Positions 34,206 to 43,697 of a DNA stretch of 64,000 nt are shown here, piece after piece; position 1 is the stretch's first letter; each line of letters begins with the position of its first letter. A program made the translations under genes and the position numbers. The stretch lies in assembly GCA_963724695.1 (NCBI GenBank), contig CAVRVW010000012.1, positions 186,001 to 250,000 on the forward strand, in the 5' to 3' direction. The stretch comes from CAVQFD01 sp963724695. Lineage in GTDB: Bacteria > Acidobacteriota > Vicinamibacteria > Vicinamibacterales > CAVVIG01. The notes beneath the pieces are model-generated. The model was not told the DNA's origin and made no database searches. It saw only the letters and a program-made list of their open reading frames with translations.

Positions 34206-37049
34206 CTAGTTATCGGCCCGCGTCGCACCCGGCCTCGGGCTGGGACCGCCGCGCAGTGACAGCAGGTGCCCGACGATGGCCTGAATCTGCGCTTCCGCGT
34301 TCCCGCCAAACTGCGGGTAGAAGCTCTTGGGATGGTCCGGCCAGAACGACGGCATCCTGGTGCCGGGCACGATCGTCGCGGGGTTCTTCAGCCAGTCAGC
34401 AATCCACTCTGGCTGCAGCCGGTCGCTGGCCATCCGGAGATCCGGGGCCAGGTTCGCCGTCGGCTGATCTTTCGGAATCTCTCCGAGCACGTGGCACTGC
34501 TGGCATTTGAGCAGGTCGAACAGTTCACGGGCGCCGGCGGGGCTTGCGCTCACATTGGACAGGACCGGGCTGCGGAACGACCCCATCTTGTTCGACACCG
34601 ACCCGAAATACTGGATGACACCGTTCAGATTCTGGTCGTCGAGCCCGAACGAGGGCATCCGGACGTTCAGCCAGGGTCGAATCGTGATTGGGGCACGCAA
34701 GAAGGCGTACAGCCAATCGTGCTGGACGCGCGCGCCTTCGGGCGTCAGCAGCGGCGGCCCGAGCGACGGATCCGACAGGAGCTTCGTGAAGTCGCCGCCC
34801 GACCCTTCGATGACGTGGCAGCCGACGCAGTTTCTGCGGTGCACGAGCGCGCGACCGCTGGTCAGGAAGTCGCGTCGGGCGTTCTTGACCGGCATGGCCG
34901 CCGGCGGCTGGATCTCCGCCTGGAAGCTCATGAGCGCCGTCGCCAGGCTCGCGGTTTCCTCCTCGCTGAACTCGAAGTTGGGCATCCGCAGCTTGTCGAG
35001 CGGCTGCAGCTCCCGGCCCTGGTCGAACACGCGCGGATCGTGCAGCTTCGCCTTGTACCAGGCGATCTTGGAGGTGTGCGGCAGACCCTCCACAAAGGCA
35101 AAATCCAGCCGCGACACCAGCTTGCTCCCGGCCTCCGACAGCTCGGTGCCAATGGGCTGAACGTTCTCGAACCCTTTGATTTCGTGGCAGCTGTAGCAGC
35201 CGTACCGGTTGATGACACGTCGCCCCAGATCCAGCTGCTTGGCTCGCGCGTCGAGCTTGCTCACGGTCGCCTTCGCCTCTTCGAACGGCAGCAGCGCCCG
35301 GTAGTAGTCAAGCAGCACGCCGTCGACCGCCGCCTGATCCGGCGTAGCCTTCGGGGTCTCGCCGCCCGAGGTCTTGAGCGTCGAGAGGAACGTCGCCACG
35401 TCGGCCACCTGGGCATCGGTCAGGCGCAGGTCCGGCATGTAGGTCGTTGGACTGTAGTGCTTCGGGTCACGCACCCAGTTGTAGATCCAGGTGTAGCTGG
35501 TCTTGTTGCCGATGTTCTGCAGCGGCTGGCCGAAGGTCCGGTGTGGACCGGCCTCGGTCCGTGTCTTCTCGTCGAGGGCGTGACAACCAAGGCACCCGAC
35601 GCTCTTGACGATCTCCTGCCCGCGCGCCGCATCCCCCCTGGGCGGATTGGCCACCGCGGTTTCATACGGCGTGGTGTTGGCGAAGAGGTACGCCGTGGCG
35701 GCGTTGATTTCCACCTCGTTTCGCACCGCGTCCTCGGGCGTGTTCGAATTGGAGTTGTACCAGATGCGCGGCATCCAGGTCGTCGCCTTCACCGACTTGG
35801 GGTTCCGCAGCCACGTCTTGACCCAGTCCTCGGTCAGCTTCGAGTCAATCTTCGTGAGGATCGGGCCCGGCTTCCGCAGGTCCTCGAAGCCGCGCGTCTT
35901 GTGGCAGGCGTAGCAACCAGCACGTTCGTAGGTCGCGTAGGCGACGTTCAGCACCTCGGCCCGCGGCACGTAGATCTCGCGCTTGTGGCACTTCGCGCAG
36001 GAGGCCTCGGTCATCGGCGTCGGAAGCATCGGGAAGTCCCACATGTGCGGCTCTTCCCAGTGGTATTCCTCTTCCCACCGCGCCTTGACTTCTTCGTTGG
36101 GCGGCATGTGGGAGGCGTCACGGAAGCTGATCGACTGGCCCATCCCTTCGTGGCAGACCGTGCAGCCCACCTGATCCATCGGATGGGGCGAGCCTCCACC
36201 GAGGTAGCTCGAAAGGTTCGGGTGCGTCGTGTACGGCTGCGGGAACTTCTCGTAGCCGGGCCGATCGATGGCCAGGTGGCAGGTCTGACACCGGTCCATC
36301 TTCATCACCCGCACGAAGTTCACGTCGTCGACCACGTTGGGCAGCATCAACTGCCGAACCGTCAGCGTGGGCGCCATGAAATCGAGGAGCGGCGCGTTCC
36401 GGAAATAGTCTTTGACCAGGCTCGGCGCCAGGACCGCCAGCCGGCGGTTCAACCGCGTCTCTTCGAGGTGCAGTTCGGCGATCAGCCCCTGGATCTTCGT
36501 CACCTCGCCGGTCAGGGCATCCTGCTCCAGCCGCAGCGCCTGCCGCTCGGCTGTCGTCTTCTGCGCCTGCAGGTCGAGCTCGTTCATGCGCGTCCGCAGC
36601 TCTGCCACCGCCTGGCCCTTCGCGTCGGCACTCGGCAGCTGCGCGGCTCTGGCCGCCTCGAAGTCGTAGCGGTCCTGGTCGTAGGTGGCCTTGGCAAACT
36701 GGTAGGCCTGCGACTCGATGGCCAGCCGCGCTTCGACCTCGGCCATCTTCGTCCGAATCTCTTCGACCTTCTGCTCGTTCGCTGCGACGTTCTGCTCGGC
36801 CTTGGTGAGCTGCGCCTGCAGCTCGGCCAGCTTCTTCTGGTCCACGCCCTTGGCGGCCCGTTCGAGCCCGGTCTGGGTCACCTCGGTCTCGAGCTGGACG
36901 AACCGCCGCTGCGTGTTCTTCCACTCGCGATCGTAGTCGTCCCAGACCATCCAGATCACCGAGATGAACAGGAACACGCTGGACGCCGCAAAGACGACGT
37001 TCAGGAAGTCGATGTTGTAAGCGTGTCCGACGCTCTTCTTTTCAGCCAT
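34206..37049 (-). CDS. Membrane-anchored octaheme cytochrome c with long coiled coil
   Basis: 947 residues. A short cytosolic N-terminus, one transmembrane helix (about 15-36) and a coiled coil to about residue 215 (runs of Glu/Ala/Leu, e.g. AELQAQLTKAEQNVAANEQK). Eight CxxCH heme sites follow at about 253, 296, 352, 380, 487, 619, 745 and 850 (CQTCH, CTVCH, CAKCH, CYACH, CLGCH, CYSCH, CVGCH, CQQCH). Several are in class-I-like domains with a downstream MP axial-Met motif (TTWMPRIW, TTYMPDLR, GTRMPSFW). It directly follows the cyt b genes, so it most likely replaces cytochrome c1 as electron acceptor from the Rieske protein. Confidence 0.9.
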   Translation of the reverse strand: MAEKKSVGHAYNIDFLNVVFAASSVFLFISVIWMVWDDYDREWKNTQRRFVQLETEVTQTGLERAAKGVDQKKLAELQAQLTKAEQNVAANEQKVEEIRTKMAEVEARLAIESQAYQFAKATYDQDRYDFEAARAAQLPSADAKGQAVAELRTRMNELDLQAQKTTAERQALRLEQDALTGEVTKIQGLIAELHLEETRLNRRLAVLAPSLVKDYFRNAPLLDFMAPTLTVRQLMLPNVVDDVNFVRVMKMDRCQTCHLAIDRPGYEKFPQPYTTHPNLSSYLGGGSPHPMDQVGCTVCHEGMGQSISFRDASHMPPNEEVKARWEEEYHWEEPHMWDFPMLPTPMTEASCAKCHKREIYVPRAEVLNVAYATYERAGCYACHKTRGFEDLRKPGPILTKIDSKLTEDWVKTWLRNPKSVKATTWMPRIWYNSNSNTPEDAVRNEVEINAATAYLFANTTPYETAVANPPRGDAARGQEIVKSVGCLGCHALDEKTRTEAGPHRTFGQPLQNIGNKTSYTWIYNWVRDPKHYSPTTYMPDLRLTDAQVADVATFLSTLKTSGGETPKATPDQAAVDGVLLDYYRALLPFEEAKATVSKLDARAKQLDLGRRVINRYGCYSCHEIKGFENVQPIGTELSEAGSKLVSRLDFAFVEGLPHTSKIAWYKAKLHDPRVFDQGRELQPLDKLRMPNFEFSEEETASLATALMSFQAEIQPPAAMPVKNARRDFLTSGRALVHRRNCVGCHVIEGSGGDFTKLLSDPSLGPPLLTPEGARVQHDWLYAFLRAPITIRPWLNVRMPSFGLDDQNLNGVIQYFGSVSNKMGSFRSPVLSNVSASPAGARELFDLLKCQQCHVLGEIPKDQPTANLAPDLRMASDRLQPEWIADWLKNPATIVPGTRMPSFWPDHPKSFYPQFGGNAEAQIQAIVGHLLSLRGGPSPRPGATRADN

Positions 37050-37051
37050 GG

Positions 37052-38127
37052 TCAGATGTTGAAGAAGAATTCAGGAATCGCCACGATGTACTTCAGGTTG
37101 AAGAGCCACCGCAGCAGCATCTTGACCGGCAGCGACATCATCGCCAGGAACAGGAACACCGTCACGTAGTAACGGGGCGCGCCGAGCTTTTCCAGATAGG
37201 ACTTGAACACGGTCTTCGCCAGCACGACCGGCAGCGCGAACACGTAGAACAGCGTAAAGAGAATCCCGAAGATCTCGCGTATCAGCCAGTGCCCCGGCAG
37301 CGCTCCGCCGAGGCCGCGCATCCAGATGTACTCCGACAGGTTCACGTTGACGAGCGCCTCGAGCTTGTGGGTGTCCCAGTACTCGAACGGGCCGAAGAAG
37401 TTCCAGTTCGGCCCGCGCAGGAACGTCCCGAGCACGATCAGCGAGACCCACAGAATCACGAAACCGAACAGGAAGAGCGTGATCTCGATCTTCCGCTCGT
37501 TGAACGTGTAGTAGCCGTTGCCCTTCGGGTTCTTGTCGACGTAGGGAATGGCGATGAGGCCGACGATGATGAGGCCCGGCAGCACCACGCCCGCGAGCCA
37601 CGGGTCGAAGTAGACCAGCATTTCCTGCAGGCCCAGGAAGTACCACGGCGCCTTCGACGGATTCGGCGTCACCGACCGGTTGGCGGGCTGCTCGAGCGGG
37701 GCCTTGAGGAACACCGACCAGAGAATCAGGACGACCGAGCAGAGGATGAGCGAGATGAGCTCGGTGTAGACGAGATCGGGCCAGACCCACACGCGGTCCG
37801 ACTCGGCCTTCTCGACGGGCCCTCGCCCTTGGCGATGCGCCGGTCGTTCAGCACCGCCTCGCGCATCGAGTACCACGTGAGGAAGATCAGGATGAAGATC
37901 AAGCCGACGATGGGCACGTTGTCCGGCTTGGTCATGATCAGCCGGAAATTCGGGTCGAAGGCGCCGAAGATGAAGAAGACGGCGAGGAAACCCTGCATGC
38001 CGTAGCCGATGGCGTTCGAGGCCATCAGCTCGCGCTTCCAGATCATCAGCCACAGCAGCACGCACGCCCCGATGAAGAACAATCGGGGGTCGGCGAGCGT
38101 GTTGAAAATGCCCTTCACAAAATCCAC
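37052..38127 (-). CDS. Cytochrome b C-terminal half (subunit IV-like), frame broken once
   Basis: About 358 residues across one break near 37820, where one G or C is missing in GAGGGCCCG. It has several transmembrane segments and the quinol-site sequence NPSKAPWYFLGLQEMLVYFDPW, the APW variant seen in menaquinol-oxidising complexes in place of PEWY. GTG at 38127 is chosen because GGAGGGG lies 5 nt upstream; the longer reading to 38184 consists of repeat sequence. Stop to octaheme start spacing is 2 nt on the minus strand, so they are translationally linked. Confidence 0.88.
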
Positions 38128-38140
38128 AAGCCCCTCCGGG

Positions 38141-38190
38141 GAACTCGGAAGTGAGAACTTCGTAGTTCTCACTTCGAACTTCAAACTTCT
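38141..38190. repeat. Family A repeat hairpin between the two cyt b halves
   Basis: GAAGTGAGAACT (38148-38159) and AGTTCTCACTTC (38164-38175) form a perfect 12-bp inverted repeat with a TCGT loop. The right part, AGTTCTCACTTCGAACTTC and on, matches the right arm of the 612-710 repeat at 22 of 26 positions. The element fills the spacer between the cyt b genes. Confidence 0.75.
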
Positions 38191-38191
38191 T

Positions 38192-39007
<816 letters not shown>

Positions 39008-39030
39008 ACAGTCCGACTCAGCTCAGTGTC

Positions 39031-39790
39031 TTACGCCTTCAGAAACGCTTCGGGGTCGGTCCACTGCCCCAGCTCGAACTGGAACTTCCGGGTCTTGTCG
39101 ACGAGGATTTGGCCGTCCTCGGCGAGCACGATCGCGCGCGCGCTCGAGCGGCCGCGGCGCCGGACCCTCGAAGTTGATGCCGGTCGTGCGGAACCCGCTG
39201 CCGTGGCACGGGCACTTGAACTTGGCTTCGGCCGACAGGTAGTTCGGCGTGCAGCCCAGGTGCGTGCACGTGACGAGCAGCGCGTAGAACCCGCTGGCGT
39301 GCTGCCACGATGTCGTCCGGCGTGCGGACGATCCAGACGCCGAACTTCTCCTTCCATCGCTCGTCGACCCCATCGCCGTACTCGTTCGGAAAGCCGGCGC
39401 TGAACTGCTGCGGCGGCTCGTTGAGCACGTTCGGGAACATGAAACGGCCGGTGGCCGCCAGCGCGGCGGCGGACGCCGCGGAGAATGCACCCCAGGCCAG
39501 GCCCATCCACGCCCGGCGCGTCAGAAGCGGCGACGTGTCGTCCGGGTCGCGCGTGGCCGCAGCAGCGGCCGCTGGCGCTGTCGCGGCCTTGGCGGCAGCG
39601 CCGCCGGCCGACGCGACCGAGGTCGTCTTACCGGCCAGATCGGGGAGCGGAGCGGCCGGCGGCTTCGGCGGTGCGGGCTTGGCCGCGTGCGCAGCGGCCG
39701 CCGCCTGAGGGGGCGCTGCCGAAGGGGCTCCGGGGCCGGCGCGGTCGGCGCCGGGGTTCCGGGCGTGTCAGGCTTCGTCTCGTCTGCCAT
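39031..39790 (-). CDS. Rieske iron-sulfur protein, frame broken three times
   Basis: About 250 residues. MADETKPDTPGTPAPTAPAPEP begins a long Pro/Ala-rich cytosolic N-terminus, then a twin-arginine-like/TM region RRAWMGLAWGAFSAASAAALA. The Rieske domain has both cluster loops, CTHLGC and CPCHGSGF, and ends KFQFELGQWTDPEAFLKA. It shuttles electrons from quinol at cyt b to a c-type cytochrome. Breaks are near 39727 (one C lost in a C-run), 39307 and 39135. The Ala/Pro-rich N-terminal linker of about 60 residues is unusually long for a Rieske protein. Confidence 0.88.
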
Positions 39791-39866
39791 CGTTGATTCT
39801 CAGGGACTCCGCTACCCGCATCTATGCGGCCCGTCCGCGGGCCGCCTCTCCAGAAAACCGCCTCAA

Positions 39867-40835
39867 CTAGTTCAATGACTTCGCCAGGTCGAGAGACTCC
39901 AGAGCCTCTTTCGCCGCCTGCCGAACTCTCAGGCTGCGGTCCTGTTCGCTCAGGGCCATCACCGGGGCCTTCAGCCGATCATCCTTCAGGGTCGCCGCCG
40001 CCCGCAGACCGCTGATCAGGACGTCGGCGGCCGGGTCGAGGTCTTCGTACTGCGTGGCGTCGCGCGTAACCAGCGGTTCGACGGCCGTCCGGTCGAGCAT
40101 CTGACGGATGACCGGCACGCCGTCCGCGCTGCCGTGGCGGGCCAGCGCGACGGCCGCATTCCAGCGCACGTCGGCGGCATCGTCCTGGAGCGCACTCCGC
40201 AGCGTGTCGAGCTGCCCGGTGCCAGGCAGGGCCCCGAGCGCGTAGACGACCATCTTGCGGATCCCCGCGTCTCCGGAGCCGTACAAAGGCTGAAGCGTCG
40301 GCACCACGGTCGCGTCCCCGGACGAGCCGAGGGCCCAGATGGTGCTGATCCGGGCCTCATTGATGTCGATTTCGGTCCAGCCGTTGAACCGGGAGAACCA
40401 GTCGGGCGTCCATGACGTCCCCGGCTCGTCGAGCGCCCTGGTCAGCGCCAAAATCGCCTCGCGCGAGAGCGGCGGATCGAGGCGGCCGATGGCGAGCGCC
40501 AGATAGCGCCGGACCCGCGGATCGTCGTTCTTCGCGTCCTCGAACGCCTTGACCAGCGCCGGCGCCAGCGACGGGTCGCGGCGCACCTCGGGATCGTCCA
40601 TCAGGCGCGACAATTCGAACGCCGCGGGCCATTGCCGGCTCATCCCGCCGGTCTGAATCTCGGCCAGATACTCCTGCGGCGTGCGCTCATCGGTCAGCAG
40701 CGACCGGAACCCGACGTACACCAGCGCCGTGATGCCGACGACGGCCAACGGGATCAAGAAGAACTGAACGGCGAGGGCAGGCGCAGCGACGAACGGATTG
40801 CGAGTCGCGGGTTCGCGCTCGACAAGTTTGTCCAT
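39867..40835 (-). CDS. Membrane-anchored HEAT-repeat protein of the cyt bc operon
   Basis: 322 residues. A short basic-polar N-terminus, one transmembrane helix (about 22-45, LAVQFFLIPLAVVGITALVYVGF), then helical repeats of the HEAT/PBS-lyase type, e.g. DPRVRRYLALAIGRL, DAGIRKMVVYALGAL and DAADVRWNAAVALARHGS. No heme or cofactor motif. It is the first gene of the Rieske/cyt b/octaheme operon, so an accessory subunit or assembly factor is the likely role (inference). Confidence 0.8.
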   Translation of the reverse strand: MDKLVEREPATRNPFVAAPALAVQFFLIPLAVVGITALVYVGFRSLLTDERTPQEYLAEIQTGGMSRQWPAAFELSRLMDDPEVRRDPSLAPALVKAFEDAKNDDPRVRRYLALAIGRLDPPLSREAILALTRALDEPGTSWTPDWFSRFNGWTEIDINEARISTIWALGSSGDATVVPTLQPLYGSGDAGIRKMVVYALGALPGTGQLDTLRSALQDDAADVRWNAAVALARHGSADGVPVIRQMLDRTAVEPLVTRDATQYEDLDPAADVLISGLRAAATLKDDRLKAPVMALSEQDRSLRVRQAAKEALESLDLAKSLN

Positions 40836-40953
40836 GTAAACCGGGATATTGGCGCGGAAACAGAGTGTCCGAGGCCGGGCAAGTTTTACTACGGGAGACG
40901 GTTAGCGTCAAGCGATCGGCCTCTGGGCCGGGCTCCCCGCCCCCTCTGCCGGG

Positions 40954-41508
40954 CTAGATCTTCGGGAGGGTGACCCCCCGCTGGGCTTGATATTTCCCCT
41001 TCTTGTCGCGGTACGACACCTGACAGGGATCGTCGCTTTGGAAAAACAGGACCTGGGCGATGCCCTCGTTGGCGTAAATCTTGGCCGGCAACGGCGTGGT
41101 GTTTGAGATCTCGATGGTGACGTGTCCTTCCCACTCGGGCTCGAACGGCGTGACGTTGACGATGATCCCGCACCTCGCGTAGGTGGACTTCCCGAGGCAG
41201 ACGGTGAGCGTGTCCCTGGGAATCCGGAAGTACTCGATCGTCCGCGCCAGGGCGAACGAATTCGGCGGGATGATACAGACATCGGCGGTGATATCGACAA
41301 AGGACTTCGGGTCGAAGTCCTTGGGGTCGACGACGGTGTTGTAGACGTTGGTGAACACCTTGAACTCGTCGGCCACCCGCACGTCGTAGCCGTAGGACGA
41401 CACGCCAAAGGAGATGACCCCGTCCCGCATCTGGCTGTCCACGAAGGGCTCGATCATCCCGTGCTCGAGCGCCATCTTCCTGATCCACGTGTCTGGTCGA
41501 ATGCTCAT
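40954..41508 (-). CDS. dcd: dCTP deaminase
   Basis: 184 residues. MSIRPDTWIRKMALEHGMIEPFVD, SSYGYDVRVADEF, PPNSFALARTIEYFRIPRD, catalytic region GKSTYARCGIIVNVTPFEPEWEGHVTIEISNT and YANEGIAQVLFFQSD are all standard. It makes dUTP from dCTP for dTTP synthesis. It sits 2 nt downstream of the DUF2905 gene. Confidence 0.96.
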   Translation of the reverse strand: MSIRPDTWIRKMALEHGMIEPFVDSQMRDGVISFGVSSYGYDVRVADEFKVFTNVYNTVVDPKDFDPKSFVDITADVCIIPPNSFALARTIEYFRIPRDTLTVCLGKSTYARCGIIVNVTPFEPEWEGHVTIEISNTTPLPAKIYANEGIAQVLFFQSDDPCQVSYRDKKGKYQAQRGVTLPKI

Positions 41509-41510
41509 GA

Positions 41511-41705
41511 TCAGCGCCTGAAGATCGCAAAGAGGAGCGTCAGCACGACGCTCACCACGATTGACGTCGTCAGCGGGAAGTAGAAGGAGAAGTTCCCGCG
41601 GCGAACGCTGAAGTCGCCCGGAAGCCGTCCGAGCGGCACACCCCAGACCATCAGAAGCCCCAGGCCCGTGATGGCCAGCCCGAGCAGCACGAGGGTCTTC
41701 CCCAC
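41511..41705 (-). CDS. DUF2905 small membrane protein
   Basis: 64 residues with two transmembrane helices separated by GRLPGDFSVRRGNFSFYFPL, the hallmark of DUF2905. Function unknown. It lies between ndk and dcd with short gaps, so it is cotranscribed. Confidence 0.9.
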   Translation of the reverse strand: MGKTLVLLGLAITGLGLLMVWGVPLGRLPGDFSVRRGNFSFYFPLTTSIVVSVVLTLLFAIFRR

Positions 41706-41733
41706 TCGATTACCTCGACTTCACCGGACCGGC

Positions 41734-42150
41734 TCAGACGAGGTCGACGCCGGCGAAGAAATATCCGATTTCGTACGCGGCCGTGTCCGGCGCATCGGAT
41801 CCGTGGGTGGCGTTGCGTTCGATGGACTCGGCGAACTCCTTGCGCAGTGTCCCGGCGTCAGCCTTCGCCGGGTCCGTCGCTCCCATCAGCGCGCGCCACT
41901 TCCTGATGGCCTCCGGCGCCTCCAGGACCAGGACCACGACGGGGCCAGAGGACATGAACTCGGTCAGGCTCGCGAAAAACGGCCGCGCGCGGTGCACGGC
42001 GTAGAAGCCTTCGGCCTGCGCCTTCGACAAGTGCACGCGCCGCATGGCGCGAATCTGAAAGCCCTCGGTCTCGATCCGTTGAATCAGGCGGCCAGCGAGC
42101 CGCCGCTCGAAGGCGTCCGGCTTGATGATGGCCAACGTACGTTCAGACAT
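41734..42150 (-). CDS. ndk: Nucleoside diphosphate kinase
   Basis: 138 residues. ERTLAIIKPDAFERRLAGRLIQRIETEGF and the phosphohistidine motif NATHGSD in IERNATHGSDAPDTA. It transfers gamma-phosphate among NTPs/dNTPs; the neighbouring dcd uses the same nucleotide pools. The ATG lies 6 nt after TATAAT, so the mRNA is probably leaderless; the ORF extends further upstream but that part is repeat sequence. Confidence 0.96.
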   Translation of the reverse strand: MSERTLAIIKPDAFERRLAGRLIQRIETEGFQIRAMRRVHLSKAQAEGFYAVHRARPFFASLTEFMSSGPVVVLVLEAPEAIRKWRALMGATDPAKADAGTLRKEFAESIERNATHGSDAPDTAAYEIGYFFAGVDLV

Positions 42151-42156
42151 CCGATG

Positions 42157-42162
42157 ATTATA
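42157..42162 (-). promoter_or_regulatory. -10 box TATAAT 6 nt before ndk
   Basis: The minus strand reads TGCATATAAT, then CATCGG, then ATG. The distance is that expected between a -10 hexamer and the +1 base, so the A of the start codon may be the first transcribed base. The family C repeat begins immediately upstream. Confidence 0.55.
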
Positions 42163-42165
42163 TGC

Positions 42166-42204
42166 AGAAATTGCTAAATGCTGATTGAGGATTGCTGATT
42201 TGAT
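42166..42204. repeat. Left family C array flanking the four-helix-bundle gene
   Basis: Reads GAAATTGCTAAATGCTGATTGAGG and then ATTGCTGATTTGATT on the plus strand. It is the reverse complement of the GCAATCAGCA word that follows the gene at 42630-42668, so the two arrays form inverted flanks about 430 bp apart. Confidence 0.75.
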
Positions 42205-42223
42205 TGGGAAATTGGCCGCCGGG

Positions 42224-42643
42224 ATGATGGGCACGGAGTCTGCTTCACGGTCCATCGTGAGCCAAGCGGCCGATTCTCTCAAGGCGCGTGCGCTGCGCTT
42301 TGCGCTTCAGATCGTCGCCGTGTGCCGGACACTTCCCAATGACTGGGAGGGACGTCATGTGGCCGATCAGCTCTTTCGTAGTGGCACGGGCGTCGCGGCG
42401 AACTACCACGCCGCGTGCCGGGCACGCTCCCGCCGGGACTTCATCGCCAAGATGGGCATCGTCGTGGAAGAAGCCGAGGAGACCGTCTTCTGGCTGATTT
42501 TCGCGACAAGCGCCAGGCTCGCTGCGGCGACCAGCACCGCAGAGCCTCTGGCCGAGGGCCGCGAGCTACTGGCGATCTTCGCCGCGTCGGCAAAGACCGC
42601 CAGTCTCAACCTGCGCGCCCAGAAACCCTCAATCACCAATTAG
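42224..42643 (+). CDS. Four-helix-bundle protein (S23/IVP-like)
   Basis: About 139 residues from ATG 42224 (an in-frame TTG at 42185 lies in the repeat). Core: LKARALRFALQIVAVCRTLPNDWEGRHVADQLFRSGTGVAANYHAACRARSRRDFIAKMGIVVEEAEETVFWL. This is the signature of the small four-helix proteins first seen in 23S rRNA intervening sequences and related in fold to Avd of diversity-generating retroelements. Function unknown. It is the only plus-strand gene between 16 and 48 kb and has inverted repeat arrays on both sides, suggesting independent mobility. Confidence 0.88.
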   Translation: MMGTESASRSIVSQAADSLKARALRFALQIVAVCRTLPNDWEGRHVADQLFRSGTGVAANYHAACRARSRRDFIAKMGIVVEEAEETVFWLIFATSARLAAATSTAEPLAEGRELLAIFAASAKTASLNLRAQKPSITN

Positions 42644-42668
42644 CAATCAGCAATCAGCAATCAGCACT
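42630..42668. repeat. Right family C array flanking the four-helix-bundle gene
   Basis: CAATCACCAATTAGCAATCA followed by two more copies of the 7-nt word GCAATCA and then GCACT. It overlaps the last codons of the four-helix-bundle gene (SITN stop) and abuts the korB stop codon. Confidence 0.8.
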
Positions 42669-43697
42669 CTATCGGAGCCCTTCCATAATCTCCTCGAGCG
42701 CCTCGGGACCAGGGCGGGTCACCGAGAGCGGCAGGCTCGCGAGGGGTTCGTCGACGACGTTCAACTGCGTGAGGAAGTCGTCCCGGTCCGGCTCGATGTA
42801 GAGGATGCCCGTGGCGAACTCTCCGCGGCGAGCCGTCTCGTGCAGGCGCCTGAGCGCGCCGATCTTGTCGGTCGGATCGTATGCCTCCTCCAGCTTCTTG
42901 AGGAACAGGCGCGACCCGTCGTGCATCGTGACTTCCTGGGTGGTCCCGGGCTCGTATTCGACCGTGATGTCCTCGAAGAACGGCACGAAGCTCACTTCTT
43001 CGACCGGATCGTCGTGATCCTTCACGTACGCGTAGCTCTTGGTCGACCCTTCGTGATCGTTGAACGTGACGCACGGCGAGATGACGTCGAGCATCACCGT
43101 GCCGCGGTGCGCGAGCGCGGCCTTGAGGAGCGACAGCAGCTGCTTCTTGTCGCCCGAAAAGGACCGCGCGACGAACGTGGCGCCGAGCTCGATGGCGAGG
43201 GCGCACGTGTCGATCGGCGGCAGATCGTTGACAACGCCGGTCTTGAGCTTCGACCCGAGGTCGGCGGTCGGCGAGAACTGGCCCTTGGTCAGCCCGTAGC
43301 AGCCGTTGTCCTCGATGATGTAGATGATGGGCAGGTTACGGCGCATCAGGTGCACGAACTGGCCGATGCCAATCGCGCCGGTATCGCCGTCGCCGCTCAC
43401 CCCGATCGCGATGAGCTTCTGGTTCGCCAGCATGGCGCCGGTGCCAACCGACGGCATGCGGCCGTGGACGGCGTTGAAGCCATGCGAGCCGCCGAGGAAG
43501 TACGCCGGGCTCTTGCTCGAGCAGCCGATGCCCGAGAGCTTGATCACGCGGCTCGGGTCGACGCCCATCTCGTAGAACGCTTCAATGATGCGCTCAGAGA
43601 TCGAGTTGTGGCCGCAGCCCGCGCAGAGCGTGGTCTTGCCGCCCTTGTAGACCTGCGGTTCGAGCCCGATTCGGTTCACTTTGATTGGAGTCGCCAT
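42669..43697 (-). CDS. korB: 2-oxoacid:ferredoxin oxidoreductase beta subunit
   Basis: 342 residues. LCAGCGHNSISERIIEAF, GIGCSSKSP, the TPP site GDGDTGAIGIGQFVHLMRRNLPIIYIIEDNGCYGLTKGQ and RSFSGDKKQLLSLLKAALAHRG. With KorA it oxidatively decarboxylates a 2-oxoacid to acyl-CoA and reduces ferredoxin, reversibly. Its position before sucCD favours 2-oxoglutarate. It starts within the KorA stop (TAATG). Confidence 0.92.
   Translation of the reverse strand: MATPIKVNRIGLEPQVYKGGKTTLCAGCGHNSISERIIEAFYEMGVDPSRVIKLSGIGCSSKSPAYFLGGSHGFNAVHGRMPSVGTGAMLANQKLIAIGVSGDGDTGAIGIGQFVHLMRRNLPIIYIIEDNGCYGLTKGQFSPTADLGSKLKTGVVNDLPPIDTCALAIELGATFVARSFSGDKKQLLSLLKAALAHRGTVMLDVISPCVTFNDHEGSTKSYAYVKDHDDPVEEVSFVPFFEDITVEYEPGTTQEVTMHDGSRLFLKKLEEAYDPTDKIGALRRLHETARRGEFATGILYIEPDRDDFLTQLNVVDEPLASLPLSVTRPGPEALEEIMEGLR

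Noticed and set aside
34266..37169. A 967-codon open frame on the plus strand opposite the octaheme cytochrome gene
   Set aside because: It is a shadow created by high-GC codon bias; it has no family similarity, while the minus strand encodes eight CxxCH sites and clear domains.
37726..38184. Longer start of the cyt b C-half at 38184
   Set aside because: The extra residues are encoded by the family A repeat; GTG 38127 has a proper ribosome-binding site and matches the family.
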